Shown here piece by piece: positions 1-5,127 of a DNA stretch of 5,127 bases. Location: positions 1 through 5,127 of the forward strand of contig JAJYAS010000310.1 of the NCBI GenBank assembly GCA_021779415.1, in the 5' to 3' direction. Position 1 is the stretch's first letter. The number at the start of each line of letters is the position of its first letter. Below the pieces are notes generated by a model. It was given only the letters and a program-made list of their open reading frames with translations, had not been told where the DNA came from and searched no databases. Position numbers and translations under genes: made by a program. The stretch is from Bacillota bacterium (GTDB taxonomy: Bacteria; Bacillota_B; Desulfitobacteriia; Desulfitobacteriales; Desulfitobacteriaceae).

Positions 1-124
1 GAGGCAAGTCACAAAAGCGAACAGTCGCGCCACCTAAAGCACAATCTCCCGCTTGTGCTTTTCCACATGCCCCAGCTCCGAGTACTGCTATTGGTTTGTT
101 TTTTAAATACTCCATGTTACTCAT
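1..124 (-). CDS. Opine (octopine/nopaline) dehydrogenase-family NAD(P) oxidoreductase, N-terminal part only
   Basis: Only the first 41 codons lie in the window; the gene runs off the left edge. After a short basic leader the product shows a Rossmann dinucleotide-binding start, IAVLGAGACGKA (residues 12-23, GxGxxG type), then AGDCALGGATVRFCDLP (25-41). The helix followed by a second strand ending in an acidic residue and DLP resembles the N-terminus of octopine/nopaline dehydrogenase-family proteins more than classical PanE. Such enzymes reductively join alpha-keto acids to amino acids, or act on related substrates, in the cytoplasm. The ATG at 124 is preferred because GGAGGAG (133-139) lies 8 nt upstream; the in-frame ATG at 115 is 17 nt away. 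It follows panB on the same strand after a 195-bp gap, so the two probably share transcription from the sigma-54 promoter. Substrate unknown. A ketopantoate-reductase-like role is possible, since the two families share a related fold, but this is inference. Confidence 0.72.
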   Translation of the reverse strand, partial: MSNMEYLKNKPIAVLGAGACGKAQAGDCALGGATVRFCDLP

Positions 125-132
125 TATCGTTA

Positions 133-139
133 CTCCTCC
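133..139 (-). promoter_or_regulatory. Ribosome binding site of the dehydrogenase gene
   Basis: GGAGGAG on the minus strand, 8 nt before the ATG at 124. This strong Shine-Dalgarno match chooses that ATG over the in-frame ATG nine bases further in. Confidence 0.75.
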
Positions 140-230
140 AACTCTAATTTGTTTTAATTAAACGGGTCCGTACTCTCACCATGATCAATGATAAGATTTA
201 CAATCCGTTAGATTAAACTATTTCCTCATC

Positions 231-262
231 CCCCTATAGATAATTGCAGTTATCCATAGGGG
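231..262 (-). other. Stem-loop in the panB-dehydrogenase gap
   Basis: An imperfect inverted repeat: CCCCTAT (231-237) pairs with ATAGGGG (256-262), one A/C mismatch follows, then GATAA (239-243) pairs with TTATC (250-254) around a 6-nt loop. On the minus strand, the direction of panB transcription, no T-run follows, so it does not look like a normal intrinsic terminator there. A T-rich stretch (264-274) follows it only on the plus strand, where no gene is visible upstream. It could be an mRNA processing or stabilising hairpin that sets unequal amounts of panB and dehydrogenase message, or a terminator for antisense transcripts. The rest of 125-319 shows no gene. Confidence 0.5.
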
Positions 263-319
263 ATTTATTTTTCTCTCCCTGAGGCAACTTTTTTATGGGA
301 TGTCGTCTGCTCCTCAGCT

Positions 320-1174
320 TTAAACGTCAAATTCCTTAAATAGCATTTCAAATTCTTCTTTACTGTCCAAGATATGATAAACATGTTCATCTGTAGGAAA
401 TACTCCATTTTTTACATCAGCAATGTATTGTTTAAACGCATTAACTTCAATTTCAGCGATATTTGCATATTTCTTCACGAACTTTGGAGTGAACGTTTCA
501 AACATACCCAGCATATCTCCGCATATTAAAAGTTGACCATCACATGGTTTCCCTGCACCGATAGAATAAACAGGAATATCTAATTTTTGTGCAATAAATC
601 CCGTAAGTTCTGGTGGTACTGCCTCTAACAAAAGCGCATAGGCTCCAGCTTCTTGAATTGCAATTGCATCTTTAATGAGGTCCCTAGCACTTTTAACTTC
701 TCTACCCTGGGCCTTAAACCCTCCTAACTGTCCTGAACTTTGAGGAGTTAATCCAATATGTCCGATGACCAACATACCTGCATCTGTAATAGCTCTAATT
801 TTGCTACAAACCCGTCTTCCACCTTCAAGCTTAATGCAATCAACATTTGCCTCCTTATAAAAACGACCTGCGTTTTTTACTGCTTCTTGATCTGATATTT
901 GATAGGACAAAAATGGCATATCTCCGACAATCCAAGTATTCGGGGCCCCCCTGCGAACCGCCTGACAGTGTGAAATACAATCCGCCATCGTAACCGGAAT
1001 CGTGCTATCATAACCCAAAACCACCATACCTAAGGAATCTCCCACAAGGATCATATCCATACCAGCCTGCTCCGCAAAGGAAGCTGTTGGATAGTCATAC
1101 GCTGTTACCCATGTGGCTTGCTCCCCATCTTTCTTCATTTTCATAAAATCAACAATTCCTTTTTTACTAGCCAC
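320..1174 (-). CDS. panB: 3-methyl-2-oxobutanoate hydroxymethyltransferase (ketopantoate hydroxymethyltransferase)
   Basis: PanB transfers a hydroxymethyl group from 5,10-methylene-tetrahydrofolate to 2-oxoisovalerate to give ketopantoate, the first committed step to pantothenate and CoA, in the cytoplasm. The 284-residue product is full length (family about 260-280) with a C-terminal tail of about 15 residues after the EHVYHI block. Family motifs in order are TAYDYPTA (24-31), VGDSLGM (44-50), AVRRGAPN (72-79), KLEGG (115-119), GHIGLTPQS (138-146), LLLEAVP (181-187) and SIGAG (204-208). By alignment with E. coli PanB from memory, the Mg2+ ligands are Asp46, Asp85 and Glu117, the catalytic acid is Glu184, and Lys115 and His139 are also kept, so the enzyme should be active. 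The start is GTG at 1174, supported by AAGGAGGAG six bases upstream. No panC or panD adjoins it; its visible neighbours are an opine-dehydrogenase-like gene downstream and a divergent sigma-54 activator, which suggests inducible, specialised use. Confidence 0.95.
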   Translation of the reverse strand: MASKKGIVDFMKMKKDGEQATWVTAYDYPTASFAEQAGMDMILVGDSLGMVVLGYDSTIPVTMADCISHCQAVRRGAPNTWIVGDMPFLSYQISDQEAVKNAGRFYKEANVDCIKLEGGRRVCSKIRAITDAGMLVIGHIGLTPQSSGQLGGFKAQGREVKSARDLIKDAIAIQEAGAYALLLEAVPPELTGFIAQKLDIPVYSIGAGKPCDGQLLICGDMLGMFETFTPKFVKKYANIAEIEVNAFKQYIADVKNGVFPTDEHVYHILDSKEEFEMLFKEFDV

Positions 1175-1180
1175 CTTAAA

Positions 1181-1189
1181 CTCCTCCTT
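1181..1189 (-). promoter_or_regulatory. Ribosome binding site of panB
   Basis: AAGGAGGAG on the minus strand with a 6-nt spacer to the GTG at 1174. Its near-perfect match to the 16S anti-Shine-Dalgarno sequence supports the non-ATG start. Confidence 0.8.
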
Positions 1190-1212
1190 TTATAATGACG
1201 GTTTTATATAGT

Positions 1213-1228
1213 TGCAATATTCATGCCA
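1213..1228 (-). promoter_or_regulatory. Sigma-54 (RpoN, -24/-12) promoter of panB
   Basis: The minus strand reads TGGCATGAATATTGCA, against the consensus TGGCACG-N4-TTGCW. Only the T in place of C at the sixth base differs, and the GG and GC dinucleotides have the required spacing. The predicted transcript start is near 1203, giving a leader of about 29 nt before the panB GTG. The divergent gene encodes an activator with an intact GAFTGA sigma-54 contact loop, which strongly supports this promoter as its target. The promoter probably also drives the dehydrogenase gene downstream. Confidence 0.88.
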
Positions 1229-1417
1229 TTTTCTGAAAGTTAAATTCATTTAAATTTTTAGCATAAATTTCTAATATTAATCGAAATTTTATTCATAATA
1301 ATCCTTTTTTGGGAATATGTACTGTTTTTTTTCAATTTTTACACTTGCTATTTGTCAAAATTTTTTTACATCTAAATATTTAAAATATTCAAATATGCAT
1401 TAACTATAAGAAATATT

Positions 1418-1457
1418 AAAAGTAAAGAAATTTTGCGCGCAAAATTTCTTTACTTTT
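1418..1457. repeat. Perfect 40-bp palindrome, candidate enhancer (UAS) for the sigma-54 activator
   Basis: Each base from 1418 to 1437 pairs with its partner from 1457 down to 1438, giving 20-bp arms with no mismatch and no spacer. The core is TTTTGCGCGCAAAA, flanked by GAAA/TTTC and AGTAA/TTACT. It lies upstream of the predicted start sites of both divergent genes, so neither promoter transcribes it, which argues for a DNA-level binding site over a terminator. Its centre is about 235 bp upstream of the predicted panB start, workable for a looping sigma-54 enhancer, and its right edge touches the activator's -35 box, so binding could also repress the activator gene. A bidirectional terminator for stray transcripts is the alternative, because T-runs flank it on both strands. 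Confidence 0.75.
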
Positions 1458-1486
1458 TTGAATTGATATTATATTTTTTATATACT
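1458..1486 (+). promoter_or_regulatory. Sigma-A-like promoter of the activator gene
   Basis: TTGAAT (1458-1463), a 17-bp spacer and TATACT (1481-1486). The spacing is optimal and five of six -10 bases match TATAAT. The predicted start is near 1493, about 66 bases before the ATG. The -35 box begins at the base after the 40-bp palindrome, consistent with autoregulation. DNA this A/T-rich gives chance matches easily. Confidence 0.5.
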
Positions 1487-1513
1487 TACAATAAATAAAT
1501 CTCATGATATACT
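1486..1513 (+). promoter_or_regulatory. Alternative extended -10 promoter of the activator gene
   Basis: TGATATACT (1505-1513) contains a TGn extended -10 element joined to TATACT. A weak -35, TTACAA (1486-1491), lies 16 bp upstream of the hexamer. It would start near 1520. It could serve instead of, or together with, the promoter just upstream. Confidence 0.3.
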
Positions 1514-1540
1514 AATTTCTGAAAGAGTATCAACACGGCA

Positions 1541-1550
1541 AAAGGTGGTG
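1541..1550 (+). promoter_or_regulatory. Ribosome binding site of the activator gene
   Basis: AAAGGTGGTG, 8 nt before the ATG at 1559. The site supports that start over the overlapping out-of-frame ATG at 1555. Confidence 0.65.
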
Positions 1551-1558
1551 TTGTATGT

Positions 1559-3040
1559 ATGACAAGAACCAGTGATAAATTAAATTTACAGTTCCTTGAC
1601 GACAATCTAATCGAATTACCACTTAAGATTATTGAAATATTAGAAGATATTTGCATACATGTTGTGGATAGAAAAGGTTGTACTATTTATTATTCAAAGG
1701 GATGTGAAAAGATAGAGCAATATAAACGAGAAGATATATTAGGCAAGAATATATGTGATACTTATATGTTAGATGAAGACACTGAACTAAATTCTGACAA
1801 CAGTGTAATGCTTCAAGTATTAAAAACAGGGAAGTCAATCAAAAATGCAGTCATGAGATACATTACTCGAAAAGGCAAACTCATTAATGTTATTACTAGT
1901 GCCTACCCTATATATTCAAACGACAAATTATTAGGTGCAATTGCAGTATTTAAAGATATGTCTCAAATAATTGAAATGTCATCTGCTATCACACAATTAC
2001 AGGATGATCTTCTGCGCTTGCAGAAAAAGATGCATAACGAAAATGGAACACAGTTCCATTTTGGCAATATTATTGGATCTAGTGCAATTACTAAATCGGC
2101 CATTAACATGGCGAAAAGAATTTCAGTTAGTTCTTCTCCAATACTTATTGTTGGTGCCACTGGAACTGGTAAAGAATTATTTGCTCAAAGTATACACAAC
2201 TATGGTCCAGTATCTAATGGACCCTTTGTGGCTATTAACTGTAGCTCTATTCCTGAGACACTTCTTGAAAGCATCCTATTTGGAACATCTAAAGGTGCTT
2301 TTACAGGTGCCAACGATACCATCGGCCTTTTTGAACAGGCCAAAAATGGAACTTTATTTTTAGATGAACTGAATTCGACTAGCTTAGCATTTCAAGCATC
2401 AATTCTAAGAGTTTTGGAAACAAATCAAATTCGTAGAGTAGGGGGTAATAAAGAGATCCCAGTTAATGGACGGATTATAAGTGCAACGAATATTGATCCC
2501 ATCGAAGCAATCAAAAAAGCTCAATTAAGGGCAGACCTTTACTATAGACTTTCAGCAGTAACATTAGAAATTCCCACTCTAGCTATGCGACTTGATGATA
2601 TAGATGAATTGGTAATTACTTTTATAAGAACAAATAATAAAATTATGAGTAAAAATATTCACGGAATTTCAGATGAAGCACTGAAACTCTTAAAAAACTA
2701 TAATTGGCCTGGAAATATTCGACAATTAAAACATTGTATTGATAATTCAATGAATATGACTGAGATAAATGATCTCCTAATATCTTCTAAACATCTACCA
2801 AAATACATAGTAGATAATTATAAAAATAATGAAATAATTCATAGAGTTCATAAATCAAATGACTTAAAAGAAACATTAAAACAGATTGAACGGAAAATGA
2901 TTATTGAAGAAATTAAAAGCAATAACGGGAATTTTAGTAAATCAGCCAAAAACCTAAATATCTCAAGACAAAATCTTCAATATCGATTAAAAACATTAAA
3001 TATTATAGAACATGATTATAATGTCACTAGCTCTGTTTAG
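1559..3040 (+). CDS. Sigma-54-dependent transcriptional activator, PAS-AAA+-Fis HTH
   Basis: A 493-residue bacterial enhancer-binding protein. Residues about 22-135 form a PAS-like sensor, including DRKGCTIYYSKGCEKI and a final GAIAVFKDMS strand; a predicted coiled-coil linker (about 138-160) follows. The AAA+ domain (about 168-400) has Walker A GATGTGKE (199-206), an intact sigma-54 contact loop GAFTGA (246-251), Walker B TLFLDE (265-270), sensor I SATN (308-311), the RADLYYRL block (324-331) and sensor II WPGNIRQL (383-390). A Fis-type helix-turn-helix ends it (about 440-481, NFSKSAKNLNISRQNLQYRL). No response-regulator receiver domain is present, so the PAS domain probably binds a small ligand directly; which one cannot be read. 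The loop preceding GAFTGA reads FGTSK where FGHEK is usual, a mild variant. It diverges from panB, whose upstream region has a -24/-12 promoter, so panB is the likely target. It is noticeably richer in A+T than the genes to its right. Confidence 0.95.
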   Translation: MTRTSDKLNLQFLDDNLIELPLKIIEILEDICIHVVDRKGCTIYYSKGCEKIEQYKREDILGKNICDTYMLDEDTELNSDNSVMLQVLKTGKSIKNAVMRYITRKGKLINVITSAYPIYSNDKLLGAIAVFKDMSQIIEMSSAITQLQDDLLRLQKKMHNENGTQFHFGNIIGSSAITKSAINMAKRISVSSSPILIVGATGTGKELFAQSIHNYGPVSNGPFVAINCSSIPETLLESILFGTSKGAFTGANDTIGLFEQAKNGTLFLDELNSTSLAFQASILRVLETNQIRRVGGNKEIPVNGRIISATNIDPIEAIKKAQLRADLYYRLSAVTLEIPTLAMRLDDIDELVITFIRTNNKIMSKNIHGISDEALKLLKNYNWPGNIRQLKHCIDNSMNMTEINDLLISSKHLPKYIVDNYKNNEIIHRVHKSNDLKETLKQIERKMIIEEIKSNNGNFSKSAKNLNISRQNLQYRLKTLNIIEHDYNVTSSV

Positions 3041-3172
3041 CATTCAAAGATTAATGGTGTAAGGTGTCCGTCGGTAGTTAGATAAGCTGACCAAAAAGGG
3101 AAAATGAATATCCAACGGGAATGTATATTCTGTTACACTTGTATTCTGAAACATATCGTTACAAAAGATATC
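3041..3172. other. Non-coding stretch after the activator, no gene recognised
   Basis: Between the activator stop and the terminator there is no convincing reading frame with a ribosome binding site. A weak inverted repeat, GAATAT (3106-3111) with ATATTC (3125-3130), is visible. G+C rises compared with the activator. The origin of this DNA is not clear. Confidence 0.4.
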
Positions 3173-3234
3173 AACGCAAACACCCTAACCTGAGTATGCA
3201 TCAGCTTAGGGCATTTGCGTTTGTTTTGTTCTTT
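3173..3234 (+). terminator. Rho-independent terminator of the activator gene, possibly bidirectional
   Basis: A long stem built from three paired blocks: AACGCAAA (3173-3180) with TTTGCGTT (3214-3221), CCCTAA (3183-3188) with TTAGGG (3206-3211), and CTGA (3190-3193) with TCAG (3201-3204). Small internal mismatches separate them and the loop is 7 nt. On the plus strand the stem runs into the T-rich tail TTTGTTTTGTTCTTT (3220-3234). It sits between convergent genes. The minus-strand tail has only scattered Ts and one TTTT, so termination of the deacetylase transcript here is less certain. Confidence 0.75.
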
Positions 3235-3244
3235 GGTAACGTTG

Positions 3245-4285
3245 TTAACTATGAAATCCACCCGGGAAAAGAACCGGAGCGACTTTTGGTGTTAACACGC
3301 CAAAGGAGTAGCCTTGCTGCTTGAGGTACTGAATAATCCTAGGCAGAGCATCGACGGTTGTAAGCTTAGCACCAGCATCATGCATCAAAATAATAATTCT
3401 AGACCTCCCTGGTACTTGGCTTTTAATATTGCCCACGAGTTGGTCTGCAGGGACTAGAGCTGCTTCGGCATCTCCGCTACTGACATTCCAATCGTAGACC
3501 AAGTAATCCGCTGCATCGAGTGCATTGTAATAATTGACATGAAAGTGGCCCTGAGTTCCTCCGGGCGCCCTCACAATCCTAGGGCGAATTCCAATCGTCT
3601 TAAAAATGAGTTCTTCCGTTTGTTTAACTTCAGCAATAAAAGCCTCTGGGCTGCGATAAAGCAAATGGTAATCATGAGAATAGCTGTGATTACCGATTCC
3701 TTCCCCTTGCTCGTATTCAGCCTTCAAAAGATCTGGATACCTCTCAACTTGCTTGCCTATAACAAAAAATGTTGCTTTTACACCCTCGTCCTGAAGGATT
3801 TTAAGGATCAGTGGGGTCGTTTCGGGATAGGGTCCGTCATCAAACGTCAAATAGGCAATCTTTGGTGGCTCTTCGATAAAGGTTCTTACGCGCATGGCCA
3901 AACCAGGTGCACTCGGCGGGGTCCCACTTAAGTCATAGTATGGATGAATGGGTGTTTGAGGAGGAGCAGGTGGGGGCGTGGGCGTGGGATTATTGTCACT
4001 TTCATTGACCAGAACCGTAGGGGTCTGGTCAGTTATTGGTGGAACCGTCTCAGGGGGGGGGCCACTTTTTGGTTCCGGGATGGGTGCTTGTTGGATATCC
4101 GAAGAATGTGGAATTTCTTTCCCCTCACTTGCTAACTCCGGAGTTTTAGACGGTACAGTCGTACTGGCCAAGGAAACCATCGCCTTCGTCGGCACAACCT
4201 GTTGACATCCACTCAGATATACACTTGACAGAAGTGTCAACATCACAAGGGTTGTGCGCCAAATTTGCCCATTCTTTTTCCACAT
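3245..4285 (-). CDS. Lipoprotein polysaccharide deacetylase (NodB/CE4 family)
   Basis: From the ATG at 4285 the product is 346 residues. MWKKNGQIWRTTLVMLT..LSGC is a lipoprotein signal peptide: basic start, hydrophobic core, lipobox LSGC with the lipidated Cys at 27, so the protein should be anchored outside the membrane. Residues about 28-130 are a Pro/Thr/Ser-rich linker able to span the wall. The NodB domain (about 140-335) has all five motifs: TFDDGP (147-152, base Asp149 and metal ligand Asp150), HSYSH (200-204, metal His200 and His204), RAPGG (239-243), DWN (265-267) and LMHD (300-303, catalytic His302). CE4 enzymes remove acetyl groups from N-acetylated or O-acetylated sugars; peptidoglycan is a likely but unproven target. 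An in-frame GTG at 4333 would add 16 residues (GAGGG lies nearby), and one at 4300 is also possible; the signal peptide favours 4285, whose ribosome binding site is poor. The gene is co-directional with the oxidase gene upstream. Confidence 0.88.
   Translation of the reverse strand: MWKKNGQIWRTTLVMLTLLSSVYLSGCQQVVPTKAMVSLASTTVPSKTPELASEGKEIPHSSDIQQAPIPEPKSGPPPETVPPITDQTPTVLVNESDNNPTPTPPPAPPQTPIHPYYDLSGTPPSAPGLAMRVRTFIEEPPKIAYLTFDDGPYPETTPLILKILQDEGVKATFFVIGKQVERYPDLLKAEYEQGEGIGNHSYSHDYHLLYRSPEAFIAEVKQTEELIFKTIGIRPRIVRAPGGTQGHFHVNYYNALDAADYLVYDWNVSSGDAEAALVPADQLVGNIKSQVPGRSRIIILMHDAGAKLTTVDALPRIIQYLKQQGYSFGVLTPKVAPVLFPGGFHS
4053..4061. repeat. Nine-base G/C homopolymer inside the deacetylase gene
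   Basis: A run of nine G on the plus strand (nine C on the coding strand) encodes part of SGPPPE in the Pro-rich linker, upstream of the whole catalytic domain. Gain or loss of one base would shift the frame and remove the deacetylase domain. It may be a slippage-prone (phase-variable) tract or simply a result of Pro-rich coding; it is also a typical place for a sequencing error. The frame is open as given. Confidence 0.6.
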
Positions 4286-4426
4286 TACGTCTGTCCCCAC
4301 TCTCCAAGTTCGTGGTCCGTGGTCGACTACCACATAAGCCCTCGGCTAAGTCCAGCTGAGTACAGTTCCTTAATAAGTTATATTCCGTGATCGTCGATAA
4401 TTGCTAGTCCCCTTTTTAAGTTTTGT
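4286..4426 (-). other. Gap between the oxidase and deacetylase genes
   Basis: This 141-bp stretch holds no evident terminator for the oxidase gene and no strong promoter. A weak TATAAC-like -10 is readable on the minus strand near 4380. The deacetylase could therefore be co-transcribed with the oxidase or have its own weak promoter; the sequence does not decide. If the GTG at 4333 is the true deacetylase start, the gap shrinks to 93 bp. Confidence 0.35.
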
Positions 4427-5127
4427 CTAGAATAACACATCCATGGTAATATCGCTTAGAGTTGAGCAGCCCGTCAAGATCATGGCTTGTTTGAGTTCAT
4501 TGGTCATTGTGTTAATCGCTAAGGCAACTCCTTCAGCACCTCCGCCATAAGCCGCAATTACGAGTGGTCTGCCAATCAGGACTGCATCCGCACCAAGTGC
4601 CAACATTTTCAAAACATCCGTACCGTTTCGAACTCCGCCGTCAACAATCACAGGAATTCGTCCATCAACTACTGCAGCAATTTCCGACACAACTTCAGCC
4701 GTCCCCGGCGTGTGATCAAGCACTCGTCCTCCATGATTCGATACGACAAGTGCAGCGGCACCCACCTCCAGGGCTATTTCGGCTTCGTCCACTGTCATGA
4801 TTCCTTTTATAATAAAGGGTAAAGACGTACTAGAAATAATCTCTTTCATTTCATCTTTAGTTTTCGGTCCAACAGGCTGACCCTTTAAAGCCATCGTAAC
4901 TAGGCCGGCTCCATCTGTATCCATGCCCACTGCAAGGACCTTTGCTTCCTCCGCACGTCGCAGATATCTAAGAACTTCTTCCTGCTCCCGTGGTTTAATG
5001 AATGGAATCCCACGACCTTGGGCTTTAATAATCTCTTCTACTCCAGAATTATACATGGCAGGGTCTGCTCCGTCCCCAGAACACCCTATGGTTCCTGTCG
5101 CAAGACATCCCTGAATGATGGCCTCTG
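4427..5127 (-). CDS. FMN-dependent alpha-hydroxy-acid oxidizing protein (lactate/glycolate oxidase family), 5' end missing
   Basis: The frame is open to the right edge, giving 232 residues of the C-terminal part; the family is usually about 340-380 residues, so roughly 110 or more are missing. These (beta/alpha)8 enzymes oxidise L-2-hydroxy acids to 2-oxo acids with FMN. Visible signatures, numbered within the fragment, are the FMN-contacting lysine in FIIKGIMT (Lys107), the catalytic SNHGGRVLDHTPGT block with His131, Arg134 and Asp137, DGGVRNGTDVLKML (162-175) and the phosphate-binding IGRP (184-187). All active-site residues expected in this part are present. The ATG at 5056 is internal: in-frame sequence upstream of it (CLATGTIGCSGDGADPAMYNSG) continues as coding. 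Substrate and electron acceptor cannot be told; in an anaerobe a dehydrogenase role is more likely than an oxygen-using one. The deacetylase gene lies downstream on the same strand, with no evident functional link. Confidence 0.9.
   Translation of the reverse strand, partial: EAIIQGCLATGTIGCSGDGADPAMYNSGVEEIIKAQGRGIPFIKPREQEEVLRYLRRAEEAKVLAVGMDTDGAGLVTMALKGQPVGPKTKDEMKEIISSTSLPFIIKGIMTVDEAEIALEVGAAALVVSNHGGRVLDHTPGTAEVVSEIAAVVDGRIPVIVDGGVRNGTDVLKMLALGADAVLIGRPLVIAAYGGGAEGVALAINTMTNELKQAMILTGCSTLSDITMDVLF

Larger units (their letters stand above)
1175..1558. other. 384-bp divergent regulatory region between panB and the activator
   Basis: This very A/T-rich stretch has no credible reading frame. 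From left to right it holds the panB ribosome binding site, a sigma-54 promoter pointing left, about 190 bp of A/T-rich DNA with several A- and T-tracts (1230-1417) that may be bent, a perfect 40-bp palindrome, one or two sigma-A-like promoters pointing right, and the activator's ribosome binding site. This layout, with enhancer, bendable spacer and -24/-12 promoter, is typical of sigma-54 control regions. I found no clear second copy of the palindrome in the spacer. Confidence 0.8.

Noticed and set aside
1418..1457. The 40-bp palindrome as an ordinary intrinsic terminator
   Set aside because: T-runs flank it, but it lies between divergent genes and upstream of both predicted promoters, where no transcript needs ending. 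A binding site is the better explanation.
1963..2363. Open frames of 65 and 130 codons overlapping the activator on both strands
   Set aside because: They lie inside the well-supported activator gene, show no family motifs, and are shadows of its AAA+ coding sequence.
3121..3324. 67-codon plus-strand frame after the activator
   Set aside because: It runs through the terminator stem-loop and into the antisense of the deacetylase, lacks a good ribosome binding site and has no recognisable motif.
3539..4205. Plus-strand frames of 63 to 130 codons opposite the deacetylase
   Set aside because: They are antisense to a gene with all five NodB motifs and encode low-complexity, motif-free products.
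4286..4333. GTG at 4333 as the deacetylase start
   Set aside because: It would place 16 mostly polar residues before an otherwise canonical lipoprotein signal peptide that begins at the ATG at 4285. It is kept only as an alternative, because a GAGGG lies upstream of it.
4427..5056. Treating the ATG at 5056 as the true start of the oxidase-family gene
   Set aside because: The frame stays open to the window edge, the upstream residues fit the family and the product would lack its N-terminal third, so the gene is simply cut by the window.
4564..5114. Plus-strand frames opposite the hydroxy-acid oxidase
   Set aside because: They are antisense shadows of a gene with clear FMN-enzyme signatures.
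1..5127. CRISPR array, tRNA, rRNA or intact insertion sequence
   Set aside because: I saw no regularly spaced direct repeats, no tRNA- or rRNA-like segments and no transposase-like coding sequence.

Overview
The window looks like chromosome from a low-GC, Gram-positive anaerobe of the Clostridia, perhaps a Desulfosporosinus- or Desulfitobacterium-like member of the Peptococcaceae. The support is strong AGGAGG-type ribosome binding sites, A/T-rich intergenic DNA, a lipoprotein polysaccharide deacetylase of Firmicutes type, and a PAS-type sigma-54 activator. The genus is inference; no rRNA or tRNA gene is present to anchor it.

Left half (1-3040): two minus-strand genes, panB (ketopantoate hydroxymethyltransferase, 320-1174) and the 5' end of an opine-dehydrogenase-like NAD(P)-dependent oxidoreductase (1-124, cut by the window edge), face away from a plus-strand sigma-54-dependent activator (1559-3040). 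The 384-bp divergent region holds a near-consensus -24/-12 promoter (1213-1228) pointing at panB, a perfect 40-bp palindrome (1418-1457), and a sigma-A-like promoter (1458-1486) for the activator. The palindrome abuts the activator's -35 box. The simplest reading is a self-contained inducible circuit: the PAS-AAA+-Fis activator senses a signal, binds the palindrome and remodels sigma-54 RNA polymerase at panB. panB and probably the downstream dehydrogenase would then be expressed on demand rather than as housekeeping pantothenate genes.

Right half (3041-5127): a composite stem-loop with a T-rich tail (3173-3234) ends the activator and separates it from convergent minus-strand genes. These are a lipoprotein NodB-type polysaccharide deacetylase (3245-4285) with a Pro/Thr-rich linker and a 9-bp G/C homopolymer inside the reading frame, and upstream of it the C-terminal two thirds of an FMN-dependent alpha-hydroxy-acid oxidase-family protein (4427 to beyond 5127). 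By eye this half is clearly richer in G+C than the activator and the divergent region.

The most interesting element is the sigma-54/palindrome/panB/opine-dehydrogenase module. The remaining genes belong to well-known families.
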